Shown here: positions 55,281 through 64,000 of the stretch, one piece after another | Numbering within the stretch: position 1 is the first letter of the stretch | How the letters are laid out: each line of letters begins with the position of its first letter | Source: Erythrobacter longus | GTDB taxonomy: Bacteria; Pseudomonadota; Alphaproteobacteria; Sphingomonadales; Sphingomonadaceae | DNA: 64,000 bases | NCBI RefSeq assembly: GCF_000715015.1 | Contig: NZ_JMIW01000001.1 | Location: 310,001 to 374,000, forward strand | Direction: 5' to 3' | Notes under the pieces: generated by a model | What the model was told of the DNA's origin: nothing | The model's input: only the letters and a program-made list of their open reading frames with translations | The model's database searches: none | Translations under genes and position numbers: made by a program

Positions 55281-56174
55281 ATGACCCGTTTGGCCCATCT
55301 GGCGATCATTCCCGCCGCTCTTTTCGCGACAACCGCAAGCTCGCAAGGCGATTTTTCAGGCGTCGAGGTCACTGCACAAGAGATCGCGCCGGGTATCGCC
55401 GTGCTTTTCGGGGCAGGGGGCAATATCGGGGTCAGTTATGGCGATGAGGCGACCTTGATTATTGACGATCAGTTCGCGCCCTTATCAGCCAAGATCGAGG
55501 CGGCCATCGCGGACCTAGACGCAAAGCCAGTCAAATATGTCGTCAACACGCATTGGCACTTTGATCACACCGGAGGGAATGAACATTTTGGCAAAACGGG
55601 CGCGACCATTTTCGCTCATCAAGATGTGCGTGTGCGCATGGCTGAGGGGAACCCGGACGGGCCGGGCGGGCGCAATATCCCGCCTGCGCCGCGAGTTGCA
55701 TTGCCGATTGTCACCTATGATCAGGGTCTTCGCATTCACCTCAATGGCGACACGATCAATGTGATGTTCCTTGGCGGTGGTCACACCGACGGTGACAGCG
55801 TCATCTTCTGGGAAGAGGACAACGTCGTCCACATGGGCGATCTCTATTTCAAGATTTCAGGTTACCCCTTCATCGACGTCAAATCGGGCGGCAATGTTTA
55901 TGACGCGATGCGTTCGCTGGACCTCGTCATTGCCCGCATTGATAGCGATACAAAGGTGATCCCAGGCCATGGTTCGATGTCGAATAAAGCGGAACTCACC
56001 GCCTATCGCGCGATGATTGGCGAAGTCGTGCGCCGGGTAGAGGAGCTTCGCGGGCAAGGATTGACCCTTGAAGAAGCGCTTGCGACCAAACCTCTGGCGG
56101 ACATCGACCGGGGCGAGGGCGGGTTTATCGGACCCGATGCGTTCGTAACGGCGGTCTGGGACAGCGCGCGCTAA
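55281..56174 (+). CDS. Periplasmic MBL-fold metallo-hydrolase
   Basis: A signal peptide (about residues 1-21) precedes a metallo-beta-lactamase fold. The metal motif HxHxDH is HWHFDH (His91, His93, Asp95, His96) in VVNTHWHFDHTGGNEHFG; the next metal histidine is in FLGGGHTDGDSV and another in VIPGHGSMSNKAEL. This group contains many hydrolases (glyoxalases, lactonases, B-type lactamase relatives); no specific substrate is evident. A good AAAGGA lies upstream of the ATG. Confidence 0.9.
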   Translation: MTRLAHLAIIPAALFATTASSQGDFSGVEVTAQEIAPGIAVLFGAGGNIGVSYGDEATLIIDDQFAPLSAKIEAAIADLDAKPVKYVVNTHWHFDHTGGNEHFGKTGATIFAHQDVRVRMAEGNPDGPGGRNIPPAPRVALPIVTYDQGLRIHLNGDTINVMFLGGGHTDGDSVIFWEEDNVVHMGDLYFKISGYPFIDVKSGGNVYDAMRSLDLVIARIDSDTKVIPGHGSMSNKAELTAYRAMIGEVVRRVEELRGQGLTLEEALATKPLADIDRGEGGFIGPDAFVTAVWDSAR

Positions 56175-56180
56175 GCGGGA

Positions 56181-58508
56181 CTAGTCACCCAGACGCGCAA
56201 TCACTTCGCCGCGCAATTGTTCGATCAATGCGCTGCTGCACCGTCTGGTTTTCGCCTCTTCGTCCAAAATGGCAAGGAAGGCCGAGCGTTTGGCGCTGCG
56301 AACGGCGTCTTCGCCCATGGGTATCTCCAAGGTCGAAACCACAAGATCAATCATCCGTTCAGCCCCGTGCAGGCGGCCCCAGATGTAGTCGTTCTCCCGG
56401 TAAGACCGGCTGAAAAACGCGCCGAAGTTGTAAAACTCCGTGCCGCGCAAAGTATCATTCGTGCCCCCTTCGCGGATAGAGCGGGCATCATCAGGTGAGA
56501 TGCGGTCGATCTTGACCGGGTTGTATTCATCAAGCCGCTCGCTTTGGAGCAAAGGCAAGGTCGCGACATCGTAGAAGGGAAAGCCGAGATAGGTGAGCAG
56601 CATCCGGCGTTTCAGATTGCGCGGCATTTCTGAAAGCGCTTCTGCAAGAAGGTTTTCTGCCTCAATGTCGATTTCTGGCGGCATACGATTGCGGGCAAGG
56701 AAATCGAGAACAGCGCCCGGGTCCTCAATCGCAGTAGCGGCGATGGGCGCAAAACCTTTGCCCAAATGCGCCACATCATCGACACCTTCGTATAGGCTGA
56801 GGATATGGTAGATTTTGCCGCGCGCTAAATCGAGCGCATCGTCGGGGATGTCGGGGTCGATTTCCCAGTCACGCGATAGCCTGCGGGCAAGGAGCTGCAA
56901 TCGCCTGATCCGAAAGCCGACATCGTGCGAGCGGAAGAAAGCAATCGCTTCCGGTGAGGCTCCGCTGTCGTCGCACAGCCGTGCAAGACCGCGGGTGGCC
57001 AATTCGCGCCGGAAATCATTCGCCACCCGGTCGCAATCAGACATCGCAAACCCCGGCACAGCTTTACAGGTGAGCTCCGCAAGCCGGTCCAGAATTACGC
57101 TGAACTTGGTTTCGGCATAAGCGCTAAAGGTATAGCCCGCCCGGTCCGCTGCTGCGGTCTGGGCCTTGGCGCGCCAACTGGACAGCCGCTTGGGCGTGGG
57201 ACTGTCGAGGAAGAATGTGCGCCCGAACAGCTTTTCTACCGCGCGGTCGATATCGGGCCGCAAACCCATCACGATCTGGCGAAGTCGGTGCGCATCGCGT
57301 GATTGTTTCTCAATCCGTTCCAGATCATCTCGGATCGGTTGTTCGCGCGGGATCGTGGAGAGCGCGCCAAAAATGGTACTAAACCAGCCAAGAGGGCGGA
57401 TGGTGGTTTCACCTTCCGCATTCTCGCTTTCAACAGGTGAACGATCAGGGCGCGGCTCAATATACACAAACCGCCGGTCCACTTCGCGCTGCGACGTGCG
57501 TCCTTTCATCGCTTTGAGAGCCGCACCAAAAGGCGCGTTGACCAGAACCGCACCGTCGATGAGCGCGACATCATTGACCGTTCCTTCGTGCACATGGGCT
57601 GGCATGATGCGTGAAAGAAAGCTGCCGCGCGTGGCCCAGTGGTGGCCCTCCATCGCTGCAAGCCGGTCGATCTCATCCAGCATCACGGGCGGGAAAGCTC
57701 CGGGAAAGCTCGCGGTTGCGCGTGCGGCAAGAACCAGTTCCAAGGGATCTGCCAATTGCCCGCCCGGTTGGAGGAGTGCTTTCGCCTCAAAGGCAATCGG
57801 CATCCGGTGCTCGGTCTCTTCCACTTGCGGAGGCGAATTCAGGCGAAGGGTTTCGGCGTGCCCTCTAAAATCGGTTGCTGTGACAAGCAGATTAACCGAG
57901 TGGGAGGGCGGGAGCAGAACCGGTCCCGGCTTTGTGTCCTCCATGCTTTGCAATGCCTCAAACAGCATCTCTGAAAACCGTTCGCCCGAAAAGGGCGGGC
58001 TAAACCAGCGGCCACGAACAAGCGATGAAACCTTTTCGCGCACCTCTTTGCGTGTTTCAGGGGAGACCGTTTCATCAACCGCATTCCCGCTGCGCCGCAA
58101 AAGCCAATCAGCAAAGGGTTGAGCCCAGAATTTGGCAAATCGCCATCCTGGCCGGGCTTCGCGCGCGGTAAGTTCGGTTACGTCTGCATTCTTCAGCCAC
58201 AGATCGGTAACCGGCTCAAGCGAGCCGCCAGAATACAGCGCCTGCGCCAGAAACACCGCGTTAATCCCGCCAGCGCTTGCGCCTGTCAAAATATCCGGCA
58301 GGACGCGCAGCCTGACATCTTGCTCACTCTCTATACGCGCCAGAAGATCGCGGTAGACACCCGCAACCCCATCCAATTCTTCGCCGTCAAGATGCGCGCG
58401 GCTGGCTCTGGCAAGGTGCCAGACTTCCTTTGTCACGCCGTGCATATAAACCGCGAGACTGACGCCGCCGTAACAGACAAGAGCAAGACGAAGTTCTTTT
58501 TGCCGCAT
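56181..58508 (-). CDS. Patatin-like phospholipase family protein
   Basis: A long patatin-type protein (775 residues from the ATG at 58508). The oxyanion loop LVCYGGVSLAVYMHG opens it, the nucleophile elbow GASAG (Ser78) follows in ILTGASAGGINAVF, and the catalytic Asp is in ALIDGAVLVNAPFG. The remaining 500 residues are a large helical extension (DUF3376-like) typical of the long bacterial patatins. Likely a lipid acyl hydrolase; whether it is secreted or associated with membranes is not shown. A longer start at 58535 is possible. Confidence 0.87.
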   Translation of the reverse strand: MRQKELRLALVCYGGVSLAVYMHGVTKEVWHLARASRAHLDGEELDGVAGVYRDLLARIESEQDVRLRVLPDILTGASAGGINAVFLAQALYSGGSLEPVTDLWLKNADVTELTAREARPGWRFAKFWAQPFADWLLRRSGNAVDETVSPETRKEVREKVSSLVRGRWFSPPFSGERFSEMLFEALQSMEDTKPGPVLLPPSHSVNLLVTATDFRGHAETLRLNSPPQVEETEHRMPIAFEAKALLQPGGQLADPLELVLAARATASFPGAFPPVMLDEIDRLAAMEGHHWATRGSFLSRIMPAHVHEGTVNDVALIDGAVLVNAPFGAALKAMKGRTSQREVDRRFVYIEPRPDRSPVESENAEGETTIRPLGWFSTIFGALSTIPREQPIRDDLERIEKQSRDAHRLRQIVMGLRPDIDRAVEKLFGRTFFLDSPTPKRLSSWRAKAQTAAADRAGYTFSAYAETKFSVILDRLAELTCKAVPGFAMSDCDRVANDFRRELATRGLARLCDDSGASPEAIAFFRSHDVGFRIRRLQLLARRLSRDWEIDPDIPDDALDLARGKIYHILSLYEGVDDVAHLGKGFAPIAATAIEDPGAVLDFLARNRMPPEIDIEAENLLAEALSEMPRNLKRRMLLTYLGFPFYDVATLPLLQSERLDEYNPVKIDRISPDDARSIREGGTNDTLRGTEFYNFGAFFSRSYRENDYIWGRLHGAERMIDLVVSTLEIPMGEDAVRSAKRSAFLAILDEEAKTRRCSSALIEQLRGEVIARLGD

Positions 58509-58581
58509 AGTCACTTGTCCATGCCGGGAAATCACACTTCACGCAATTGCGTTCCTCAAATGTTCTGGTTAAAGATCACCC

Positions 58582-59949
58582 ATGGCAAAGGCAAAGAAAA
58601 GATATGTGTGCTCCAATTGCGGCGCGGTGAGCCCGCGTTGGCAGGGACAATGCGGTGACTGTTCAGAATGGAACACGCTTGGCGAAGATGTGCCTGCGAC
58701 CGTTTTCTCGCAAAAGCATGACCTTTCCAGCGGGGGCAGGGGGATTGAATTCATCCCCCTTAATCGCCCTGCTGAAATGCCGATTCGCAAATCAACGGGT
58801 TATGCCGAATTTGACCGGGCGCTGGGCGGGGGGATCGTGCCGGGCTCCGCTATCCTGATGGGCGGCGATCCGGGGATCGGGAAGTCGACGCTTCTTTTGC
58901 AGACCGCCGCGACGATTGCGCGCGGCGGAAATGACGTTGTCTATGTCAGCGGAGAGGAAGCCGCAGGCCAAGTGCGTCTGCGGGCACAGCGGCTGGGCGT
59001 GGTGGATGCACCTATCAGGCTGGCCTCTGAAACGTCCGTACGCGATATTCTGACAACCCTGGGGCAGGGGGAACCGCCAGCGCTGCTGATCATCGATTCT
59101 ATTCAGACCATGCACTCCGACACCATCGAGGGCGCGCCGGGCACGGTTAGCCAGGTGCGAGGATGTGCGCTTGAATTGATCCGTTTTGCCAAGGCGACAG
59201 GCACAGCGCTTGTGCTGGTTGGCCATGTGACCAAGGACGGCAGCATCGCTGGCCCGCGCGTGCTTGAACATATGGTCGATGTCGTGATGAGCTTTGAGGG
59301 CGAGCGCAGCCACCAATACCGCATCCTTCGCTCGCTCAAGAACCGGTTTGGCGCGGTCGATGAAATCGGCGTTTTCTCGATGGTCAGCGAGGGGCTGGAA
59401 GAAGTGTCCAACCCTTCCATGCTGTTCCTGTCAGGCCGCGATCACCCCTTGGCAGGAAGCGCGGTGTTCCCCGCCCTTGAAGGCACGCGGCCCGTACTGG
59501 TCGAGATCCAGGCGCTTATCGTGCGGCTCCAATCGGGCGCAACGCCGCGCCGCGCGGTCGTTGGCTGGGACAATGGCCGATTGGCGATGCTGCTTGCGGT
59601 TTTGGAATCGCGCTGCGGGCTCAGCTTTTCAAGCGCAGAGGTTTATCTCAATATTGCGGGCGGATACCGGCTTGCTGACCCTGCGGCCGATTTGGCGGTG
59701 GCGGCCGCGCTGGTCTCGGCCTTGGCGGACAAGCCATTGCCGCAAAAATCAACGTGGTTTGGCGAAGTTTCTCTGGCTGGAGAGATTCGCCCCGTCGCTC
59801 ACGCTGATCTCAGACTGCGCGAGGCGGCGAAACTTGGCTTTGCAAAAGGCTACGGTCCGTCGGATGCAAAGACCGGCTCGTCGAAGCTTGATTACAAAGG
59901 GCTAAGCCAACTTTCCAATCTCGTTGACCATGTGGTGACGAACGCATAA
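58582..59949 (+). CDS. radA: DNA repair protein RadA
   Basis: RadA (Sms) helps process recombination intermediates. A zinc finger CSNCGAVSPRWQGQCGDCSE opens the protein; Walker A is MGGDPGIGKSTLLLQ, and SLKNRFGAVDEIGVF carries the KNRFG motif. The C-terminal Lon-like domain ends with GISQLSNL-type sequence. 455 residues is normal. cvpA follows after 13 bp. Confidence 0.97.
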   Translation: MAKAKKRYVCSNCGAVSPRWQGQCGDCSEWNTLGEDVPATVFSQKHDLSSGGRGIEFIPLNRPAEMPIRKSTGYAEFDRALGGGIVPGSAILMGGDPGIGKSTLLLQTAATIARGGNDVVYVSGEEAAGQVRLRAQRLGVVDAPIRLASETSVRDILTTLGQGEPPALLIIDSIQTMHSDTIEGAPGTVSQVRGCALELIRFAKATGTALVLVGHVTKDGSIAGPRVLEHMVDVVMSFEGERSHQYRILRSLKNRFGAVDEIGVFSMVSEGLEEVSNPSMLFLSGRDHPLAGSAVFPALEGTRPVLVEIQALIVRLQSGATPRRAVVGWDNGRLAMLLAVLESRCGLSFSSAEVYLNIAGGYRLADPAADLAVAAALVSALADKPLPQKSTWFGEVSLAGEIRPVAHADLRLREAAKLGFAKGYGPSDAKTGSSKLDYKGLSQLSNLVDHVVTNA

Positions 59950-59962
59950 CTCGCATCCTGTT

Positions 59963-60490
59963 ATGACCGTGTTTGACATCATCGTTCTCATTATTGTTGC
60001 AGTAGCGGCGGTTGGCGGGTTTTTAAGGGGCCTTGTGCAAGAAGTTTTAAGCCTCGCGGCTTGGATCTTGGCGGCTTGCTCGGTCTATTACCTGCACGGC
60101 GATTTCACTCAATTCTTGCGCGGGTTCTATGACCTTGATCCAGGCGCTGGCATTCTCGCTTTCGCAATCCTGCTCCTTATCCCCTACGCCGCGATGAAGC
60201 TGATCGCTGGCAACGTCGGAGAGGCATCGCGCGGTTCCATCCTTGGTCCCATCGACAGGGTGCTGGGCTTTGGCTTTGGAGCAATCAAGGGCGCACTCAT
60301 CGTGATCTTTGCGTTTTCGCTGCTCGTGCTCGGCTTTGATACGGTGTGGGGCTTCAAAGGGCGACCTGACTGGATCGCGCAGGCGCGGACCTATCCCGCA
60401 GCCGATGCTTTTTCGCGCGAGCTGGTAGACATGATCGCGGTGCGCCGGGACAAGATTAACGCAGAGCGGGATAGCGCTGCGGATGAATAG
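59963..60490 (+). CDS. CvpA family membrane protein
   Basis: Four hydrophobic segments (IIVLIIVAVAAVGGFLRG, LSLAAWILAACSVYYL, ILAFAILLLIPYAAMKLIAG, GAIKGALIVIFAFSLLVLGF) match the CvpA family, named for colicin V production but widespread. IDRVLGFGFGAIKGA is the conserved loop. It is downstream of radA. Confidence 0.9.
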   Translation: MTVFDIIVLIIVAVAAVGGFLRGLVQEVLSLAAWILAACSVYYLHGDFTQFLRGFYDLDPGAGILAFAILLLIPYAAMKLIAGNVGEASRGSILGPIDRVLGFGFGAIKGALIVIFAFSLLVLGFDTVWGFKGRPDWIAQARTYPAADAFSRELVDMIAVRRDKINAERDSAADE

Positions 60491-60495
60491 GCGCC

Positions 60496-60963
60496 TTGGC
60501 GGGCAAGCCCGTGGCTAATCAACCGGCGAGCAAGCTCTACACCCCGAACCTACTCGCCTTGGCAACGCAGCTTGCGGATTATCCTTTGGACAAGGAATTC
60601 TCCCACAAGGCGCAAGTACGCTCGCGCACCTGCGGGAGCACAATGGAAATCGGGGTCGATCTTGACGCAGCAGGGTGCGTTGCGCGCCTTGGCATGCAGG
60701 TGAGCGCTTGCGCTGTTGGACAAAGCTCGGCTGCGATCATGGCAGCAGGGGCGACGGGGCGAAGCGTCGAAGAAATCGCGGCAGTAAACGACGCGCTTTC
60801 GGCTTGGCTTCTAGCGGATAGCGAAGACGAAACCGGCTTACCGGATTGGCCAGGGCTCGATGCGCTCAAACCCGCGCGCGAGCACAAAGGGCGACACGGC
60901 GCTTTGTTATTGGCGTGGGATACCATCACAAGGGCGCTTTCCACCGAGGCGGGCACACGTTAA
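60496..60963 (+). CDS. NifU/IscU-like iron-sulfur scaffold family protein
   Basis: The 155-residue product resembles the U-type scaffold fold: RTCGSTMEI (Cys46) and SACAVGQSSA (Cys72) align with two scaffold cysteines, and HKGRHGALLLAW takes the third position, where a histidine or arginine replaces cysteine in this sphingomonad subgroup. The start is a TTG at 60496; a GTG at 60511 is an alternative. Role as true scaffold is inference. Confidence 0.75.
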   Translation: MAGKPVANQPASKLYTPNLLALATQLADYPLDKEFSHKAQVRSRTCGSTMEIGVDLDAAGCVARLGMQVSACAVGQSSAAIMAAGATGRSVEEIAAVNDALSAWLLADSEDETGLPDWPGLDALKPAREHKGRHGALLLAWDTITRALSTEAGTR

Positions 60964-61018
60964 GCCTCTCGCGCAAAGAGCCGCAAACAATGATCATGGC
61001 TTAAGTGAACGGGGAAAT

Positions 61019-62677
61019 ATGTCATCACCATCTGTAATAAGTGATGCCGCTGCACTTGCAGCGCGTGAGCCGACAAAGAAGGAAATCCGTCTTGTCGTTG
61101 GCGCGTCCAGCGCGGGGACCATTTTTGAATGGTACGACTTCTTTATCTACGGGACACTTGCCTACATCCTGAAAGACGCGTTTTACGATGTGGATGACCC
61201 GACTCTTGGACTTCTGCTCGTGTGGTCGACCTTTGCGGTTGGCTTTGCCTTCCGGCCAATCGGCGCGATCCTGTTCGGGTTTTTGGGTGATAAGCTGGGG
61301 CGCAAATACACCTTTCTTGTGACGGTTACATTGATGGGGATCGCGACGGCCGGGGTGGGTTTTATCCCAACGGTCGACACTATCGGCGTGGCTGCGCCCA
61401 TTATCGTCATTATATTGCGCGTCCTTCAAGGCCTTGCGCTAGGCGGTGAATATGGCGGCGCGGCAATTTATGTTGCGGAACACTCTCCCCCCGATCAACG
61501 CGGTTATTACACCAGCTATATTCAGGCGAGCGTCGCGGGCGGATTTGTGCTGTCGATCATCGTGGTGCTGGCGTGCCGCTTCCTTATTCCAGAGGCTGAA
61601 TTTGAGGCATGGGGCTGGCGCGTGCCGTTCCTGCTGTCGATTTTGCTGCTCGCGATCTCGCTCTGGATGCGCCTCATGCTTTCAGAAAGTCCGGTATTCC
61701 AGGCGATGAAAGAAGCGGGCGAGACGGCCGGCAATCCGTTCGTTGAAAGCTTCACCTACCCCGGCAACAAAAAGCGTATCTTTGTAGCCCTGTTTGGTGT
61801 GACCGGTATTCTGACAACCATTTGGTACACCGCCTTCTTCTCGGGCATGAGCTTCCTTCGCGGGCCCATGCATGTGGAGGCTTTTACGGTTGAACTCATC
61901 CTCCTTGTCGCAGGGTCAATCGGGATGGGTTTCTATATTCTGGTGGGCAAATGGTCGGACAAGGTCGGGCGCAAGCTGCCGATTATGATCGGTGCGATTG
62001 CTACTTTGGCACTTCTCTTCCCCGCATTCTGGGGTTTGGGAAGCCTTGCCAACCCTGCGCTTGCCGAAGCATCCGAACGCACGCCCATTGTGGTCAGCGG
62101 TCCAGAATGCGTAACCGATCCGTTCGCAGAACTGTTTGACCGGGACCAGACCGATTGCGGCAAGATCCTCGGCACGCTGACCGCGTCGGGCGTGACCTAC
62201 ACATTGACGCCTGGCGATGAGCTCAAGATTACGGTTGCCGGCAACGCAATTGATCAGGAGCCGCAATGGTTCGAAAGCGGCACAGCGCGGACCGAAGGCG
62301 TGCAGGCGGCTTTGAGCGAATACGGCTTTGACTTCTCCAAGCAGCAGCCATCCTTTGCCAACATTGTCGGGATCATAGGGATATTGCTCGTCCTCGCGAT
62401 GCTGTCTGCCCTCACATATGGCTCTGTCGCTGCGCTTTTGTCGGAGATGTTCCCGCCCAAAATCCGCTATTCCTCCATGTCGATCCCCTATCACATCGGG
62501 GCGGGGTATCTGGGCGGGTTCCTGCCGCTTATCGCAGGGGTGATCGTGGCGAGCACGGGCGATATTTACGCCGGGCTCTGGTACACATGGGGCATTGTTG
62601 CATTCGGTATTGTGGTGGCATGGTGGGGCATTCCAGGCGGCCCGCCCAAAGACTTTGCAGACGATGTTGCCACCTGA
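61019..62677 (+). CDS. MHS-type major facilitator transporter
   Basis: Metabolite:H+ symporter family (ProP/KgtP-like): GTIFEWYDFFIYGTLA in helix 1, FAVGFAFRPIGAILFGFLGD in helices 2-3, and GEYGGAAIYVAEHSPPDQRG in the 4-5 loop. The 552 residues exceed the usual 430 because about 100 polar residues (from ANPALAEASERTP to DFSKQQPS, with cysteines in GPECVTD and QTDCGK) are inserted between two late helices, probably extracytoplasmic. Substrate unknown. The ATG at 61019 follows GGGGAAA. Its last 14 bases overlap alr. Confidence 0.9.
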   Translation: MSSPSVISDAAALAAREPTKKEIRLVVGASSAGTIFEWYDFFIYGTLAYILKDAFYDVDDPTLGLLLVWSTFAVGFAFRPIGAILFGFLGDKLGRKYTFLVTVTLMGIATAGVGFIPTVDTIGVAAPIIVIILRVLQGLALGGEYGGAAIYVAEHSPPDQRGYYTSYIQASVAGGFVLSIIVVLACRFLIPEAEFEAWGWRVPFLLSILLLAISLWMRLMLSESPVFQAMKEAGETAGNPFVESFTYPGNKKRIFVALFGVTGILTTIWYTAFFSGMSFLRGPMHVEAFTVELILLVAGSIGMGFYILVGKWSDKVGRKLPIMIGAIATLALLFPAFWGLGSLANPALAEASERTPIVVSGPECVTDPFAELFDRDQTDCGKILGTLTASGVTYTLTPGDELKITVAGNAIDQEPQWFESGTARTEGVQAALSEYGFDFSKQQPSFANIVGIIGILLVLAMLSALTYGSVAALLSEMFPPKIRYSSMSIPYHIGAGYLGGFLPLIAGVIVASTGDIYAGLWYTWGIVAFGIVVAWWGIPGGPPKDFADDVAT

Positions 62678-63698
62678 GCCCACCCTTCGGCTAAGCATCG
62701 ACAGCCACGCGCTGGCGCACAATTGGCGTGAGCTTGATGCGCTCTCAGGAGATGCCGCAGCAGGCGCTGCGATAAAGGCCAATTGCTATGGTCTTGGCAT
62801 CGACCATTGCCTGCCGACTTTGCGCGATGAGGGTTGCGAAAACTTCTTCGTCGCCCATTGGAGCGAGGTTGATGCAGCCCGCGCCCACGTGCCTGCGCAC
62901 AAAATTGCGGTCCTGCATGGTCCCATGCGCGACAGCGACGTCGCCTATGCCAAGGCGACCGGGGCCGTGCCGGTCATCAATTCGCTTTCACAGGCGCGGC
63001 GTTGGACACAAGGCGCAGGGCAAACATGCCACCTGATGATTGATACAGGGATCAACCGGCTTGGCATATCACCCGGTGAGATCAGCGATCCTGCTATCAA
63101 AGCGCTCAATATCGATACCGTGATGAGCCATCTTTCAAGCGCTGATGAAGAGAGCGACGCGAACAGGCAGCAGCTAAAAGCCTTTCGCGAATGCCTGCCC
63201 CATCTCTCTTTCAAAAAGGCCAGCCTCGCAAACAGCGCAGGGATTGCACTTGGTGCAGATTATGCGTTTGACCTGACCCGGCCTGGCCTTGCGCTTTACG
63301 GCGGGGTTCCGCGTCCCGAATTGCAAGACACTATCCGCCAGGTTGCCTACGTCGAAGTGGCTGTGATCCAGACACGTATTCTGAGCGCAGGCGACGCTGT
63401 TGGATATAATGGAGCCTACATCGCTGAAACACCGATGCCGGTGGCGACGGTCTCGCTTGGCTATGCCGATGGATTTTTGCGGGTGCGAGGTCCCGGAAAT
63501 GCGTTGATGTATGGCGAGGCAAGGCTCCCCATTCTTGGCAAAGTGTCGATGGACATGGTGGTCGTCGATCTTTCAGCCGCGCCCGGCATTGCCGAAGGGG
63601 ACTGGTTGCAAGTGCCGTTCAACCTTCCCGATGCTGCGCAGCAAAGCACTCTTTCGCAATATGAATTGCTGACGGTTCTGGGTTCGCGCTGGGGTTGA
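62664..63698 (+). CDS. alr: Alanine racemase
   Basis: Supplies D-alanine for peptidoglycan. PLP lysine in GAAIKANCYGLG (Lys38) and the catalytic tyrosine in VATVSLGYADGFLR are present; PILGKVSMDMVVVDLS is also typical. 344 residues from the ATG at 62664, which overlaps the transporter gene by 14 bp; an earlier start is not needed. A small hairpin follows. Confidence 0.95.
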   Translation: MLPPEPTLRLSIDSHALAHNWRELDALSGDAAAGAAIKANCYGLGIDHCLPTLRDEGCENFFVAHWSEVDAARAHVPAHKIAVLHGPMRDSDVAYAKATGAVPVINSLSQARRWTQGAGQTCHLMIDTGINRLGISPGEISDPAIKALNIDTVMSHLSSADEESDANRQQLKAFRECLPHLSFKKASLANSAGIALGADYAFDLTRPGLALYGGVPRPELQDTIRQVAYVEVAVIQTRILSAGDAVGYNGAYIAETPMPVATVSLGYADGFLRVRGPGNALMYGEARLPILGKVSMDMVVVDLSAAPGIAEGDWLQVPFNLPDAAQQSTLSQYELLTVLGSRWG

Positions 63699-63703
63699 GA
63701 TTG

Positions 63704-63725
63704 CCGCGCTATCGCGGGTTTGTTC
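63704..63725 (+). terminator. Possible intrinsic terminator after alr
   Basis: CCGCG-CTAT-CGCGG (63704-63717) is followed by GTTTGTTC. The stem is short and the U-tract broken. Confidence 0.4.
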
Positions 63726-63745
63726 ACAGATGTAACGCAATTGTT

Positions 63746-63767
63746 GCACCGCACATTGTGCAGGTGC
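63746..63767. promoter_or_regulatory. Candidate PhaR autoregulatory operator
   Basis: A nested dyad GCACC-GCACATTGTGC-A-GGTGC (63746-63767), with perfect core GCACA-T-TGTGC (63751-63761), lies 33 bp before the phaR ATG; CTGCAG follows at 63773. PhaR proteins bind TGC/GCA-rich dyads. Confidence 0.42.
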
Positions 63768-63800
63768 TAAGGCTGCAGCATAACTATTTCGGGAAATGTT

Positions 63801-64000
63801 ATGCCTCGCAAGAACGCTGATCCGGCGATGAATGTCTCTGACGATACCATTGTCATCAAAAAATACGCCAATCGGCGCCTCTACAACACTGCTTCCTCCA
63901 GCTACATCACGCTAGACGACCTTGCTTCGATGGTCCGCGAAAACGTCGAATTTGCGGTCTTCGATGCAAAATCGGGCGATGATATTACGCATTCGATCCT
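63801..64000 (+). CDS. phaR: Polyhydroxyalkanoate synthesis repressor PhaR (3' end outside window)
   Basis: Only the first 66 residues are present. IVIKKYANRRLYNTASSSYI and TLDDLASMVRENVEFAVFDA are the highly conserved N-terminal DNA- and polymer-binding domain of PhaR, which represses phasin genes until it binds nascent polyhydroxybutyrate granules. The ATG at 63801 follows GGGAAA. The window ends inside the gene, so the C-terminus cannot be judged. Confidence 0.93.
   Translation, partial: MPRKNADPAMNVSDDTIVIKKYANRRLYNTASSSYITLDDLASMVRENVEFAVFDAKSGDDITHSI

Overview
The window is an ordinary-looking stretch of an alphaproteobacterial chromosome, most likely Sphingomonadales of the Erythrobacter/Sphingomonas type. 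This rests on gene content and order: rph-rdgB-hemW next to divergent hrcA-grpE, DOMON-like and TspO proteins, a PhaR repressor, a NamZ-like DUF1343 protein, and a GC-rich coding style estimated by eye at about 60%. Genus is an inference. The window is cut inside mutL at the left and inside phaR at the right. I see no rRNA, tRNA, CRISPR array, prophage or intact insertion sequence.

Layout. 1-9.7 kb: mutL end, a small winged-helix protein, then a minus-strand run (ychF, a Tat-signal SDR, a CPBP protease, pth, rplY, two tandem TraB/GumN proteins, a membrane protein and its small HTH regulator). 9.8-16.0 kb: glyQ-glyS-ppdK, preceded by four phased CTTAC repeats; glyS carries two REP-type palindromic elements that are translated in frame. 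16-23 kb: a methyltransferase, comF, a 420-bp gap with a candidate structured minus-strand RNA, hisI, a MerR regulator with acyl-CoA dehydrogenase, and a penicillin-acylase-family hydrolase. 23-31 kb: cysK, an MFS transporter, PilZ, tyrS, a DOMON-like protein, TspO, a NamZ-like protein and an Asp/Asn hydroxylase.

31-36 kb: a MoxR ATPase / CoxE-type VWA pair split by an oppositely oriented soluble chemoreceptor gene, then a class A beta-lactamase-like serine hydrolase. 36-42 kb: parE, a penicillin-binding-protein activator divergent from rsmI-yraN-gshB. 42-46.8 kb: a lipoprotein, xerC-hemW, a CAP protein, rdgB-rph. 46.9-55 kb: the heat-shock cluster hrcA-grpE ... dnaK-dnaJ, interrupted by a CobT-like VWA gene broken by an exact 68-bp tandem duplication, a zincin-like protein that appears to use a CTG start, and a PCu(A)C copper chaperone. 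55-64 kb: a TPR/2OG-Fe oxygenase, a metallo-beta-lactamase-fold hydrolase, a patatin-like protein, radA-cvpA, an Fe-S scaffold protein, an MHS transporter, alr and phaR.

Most genes are core housekeeping functions (mismatch repair, translation, chaperones, peptidoglycan). I found no clearly new multi-gene system. The best leads are the coding palindromes in glyS, the candidate ncRNA at 17.6-17.8 kb, the recent 68-bp duplication, and the phased repeats upstream of the HTH gene and glyQ.
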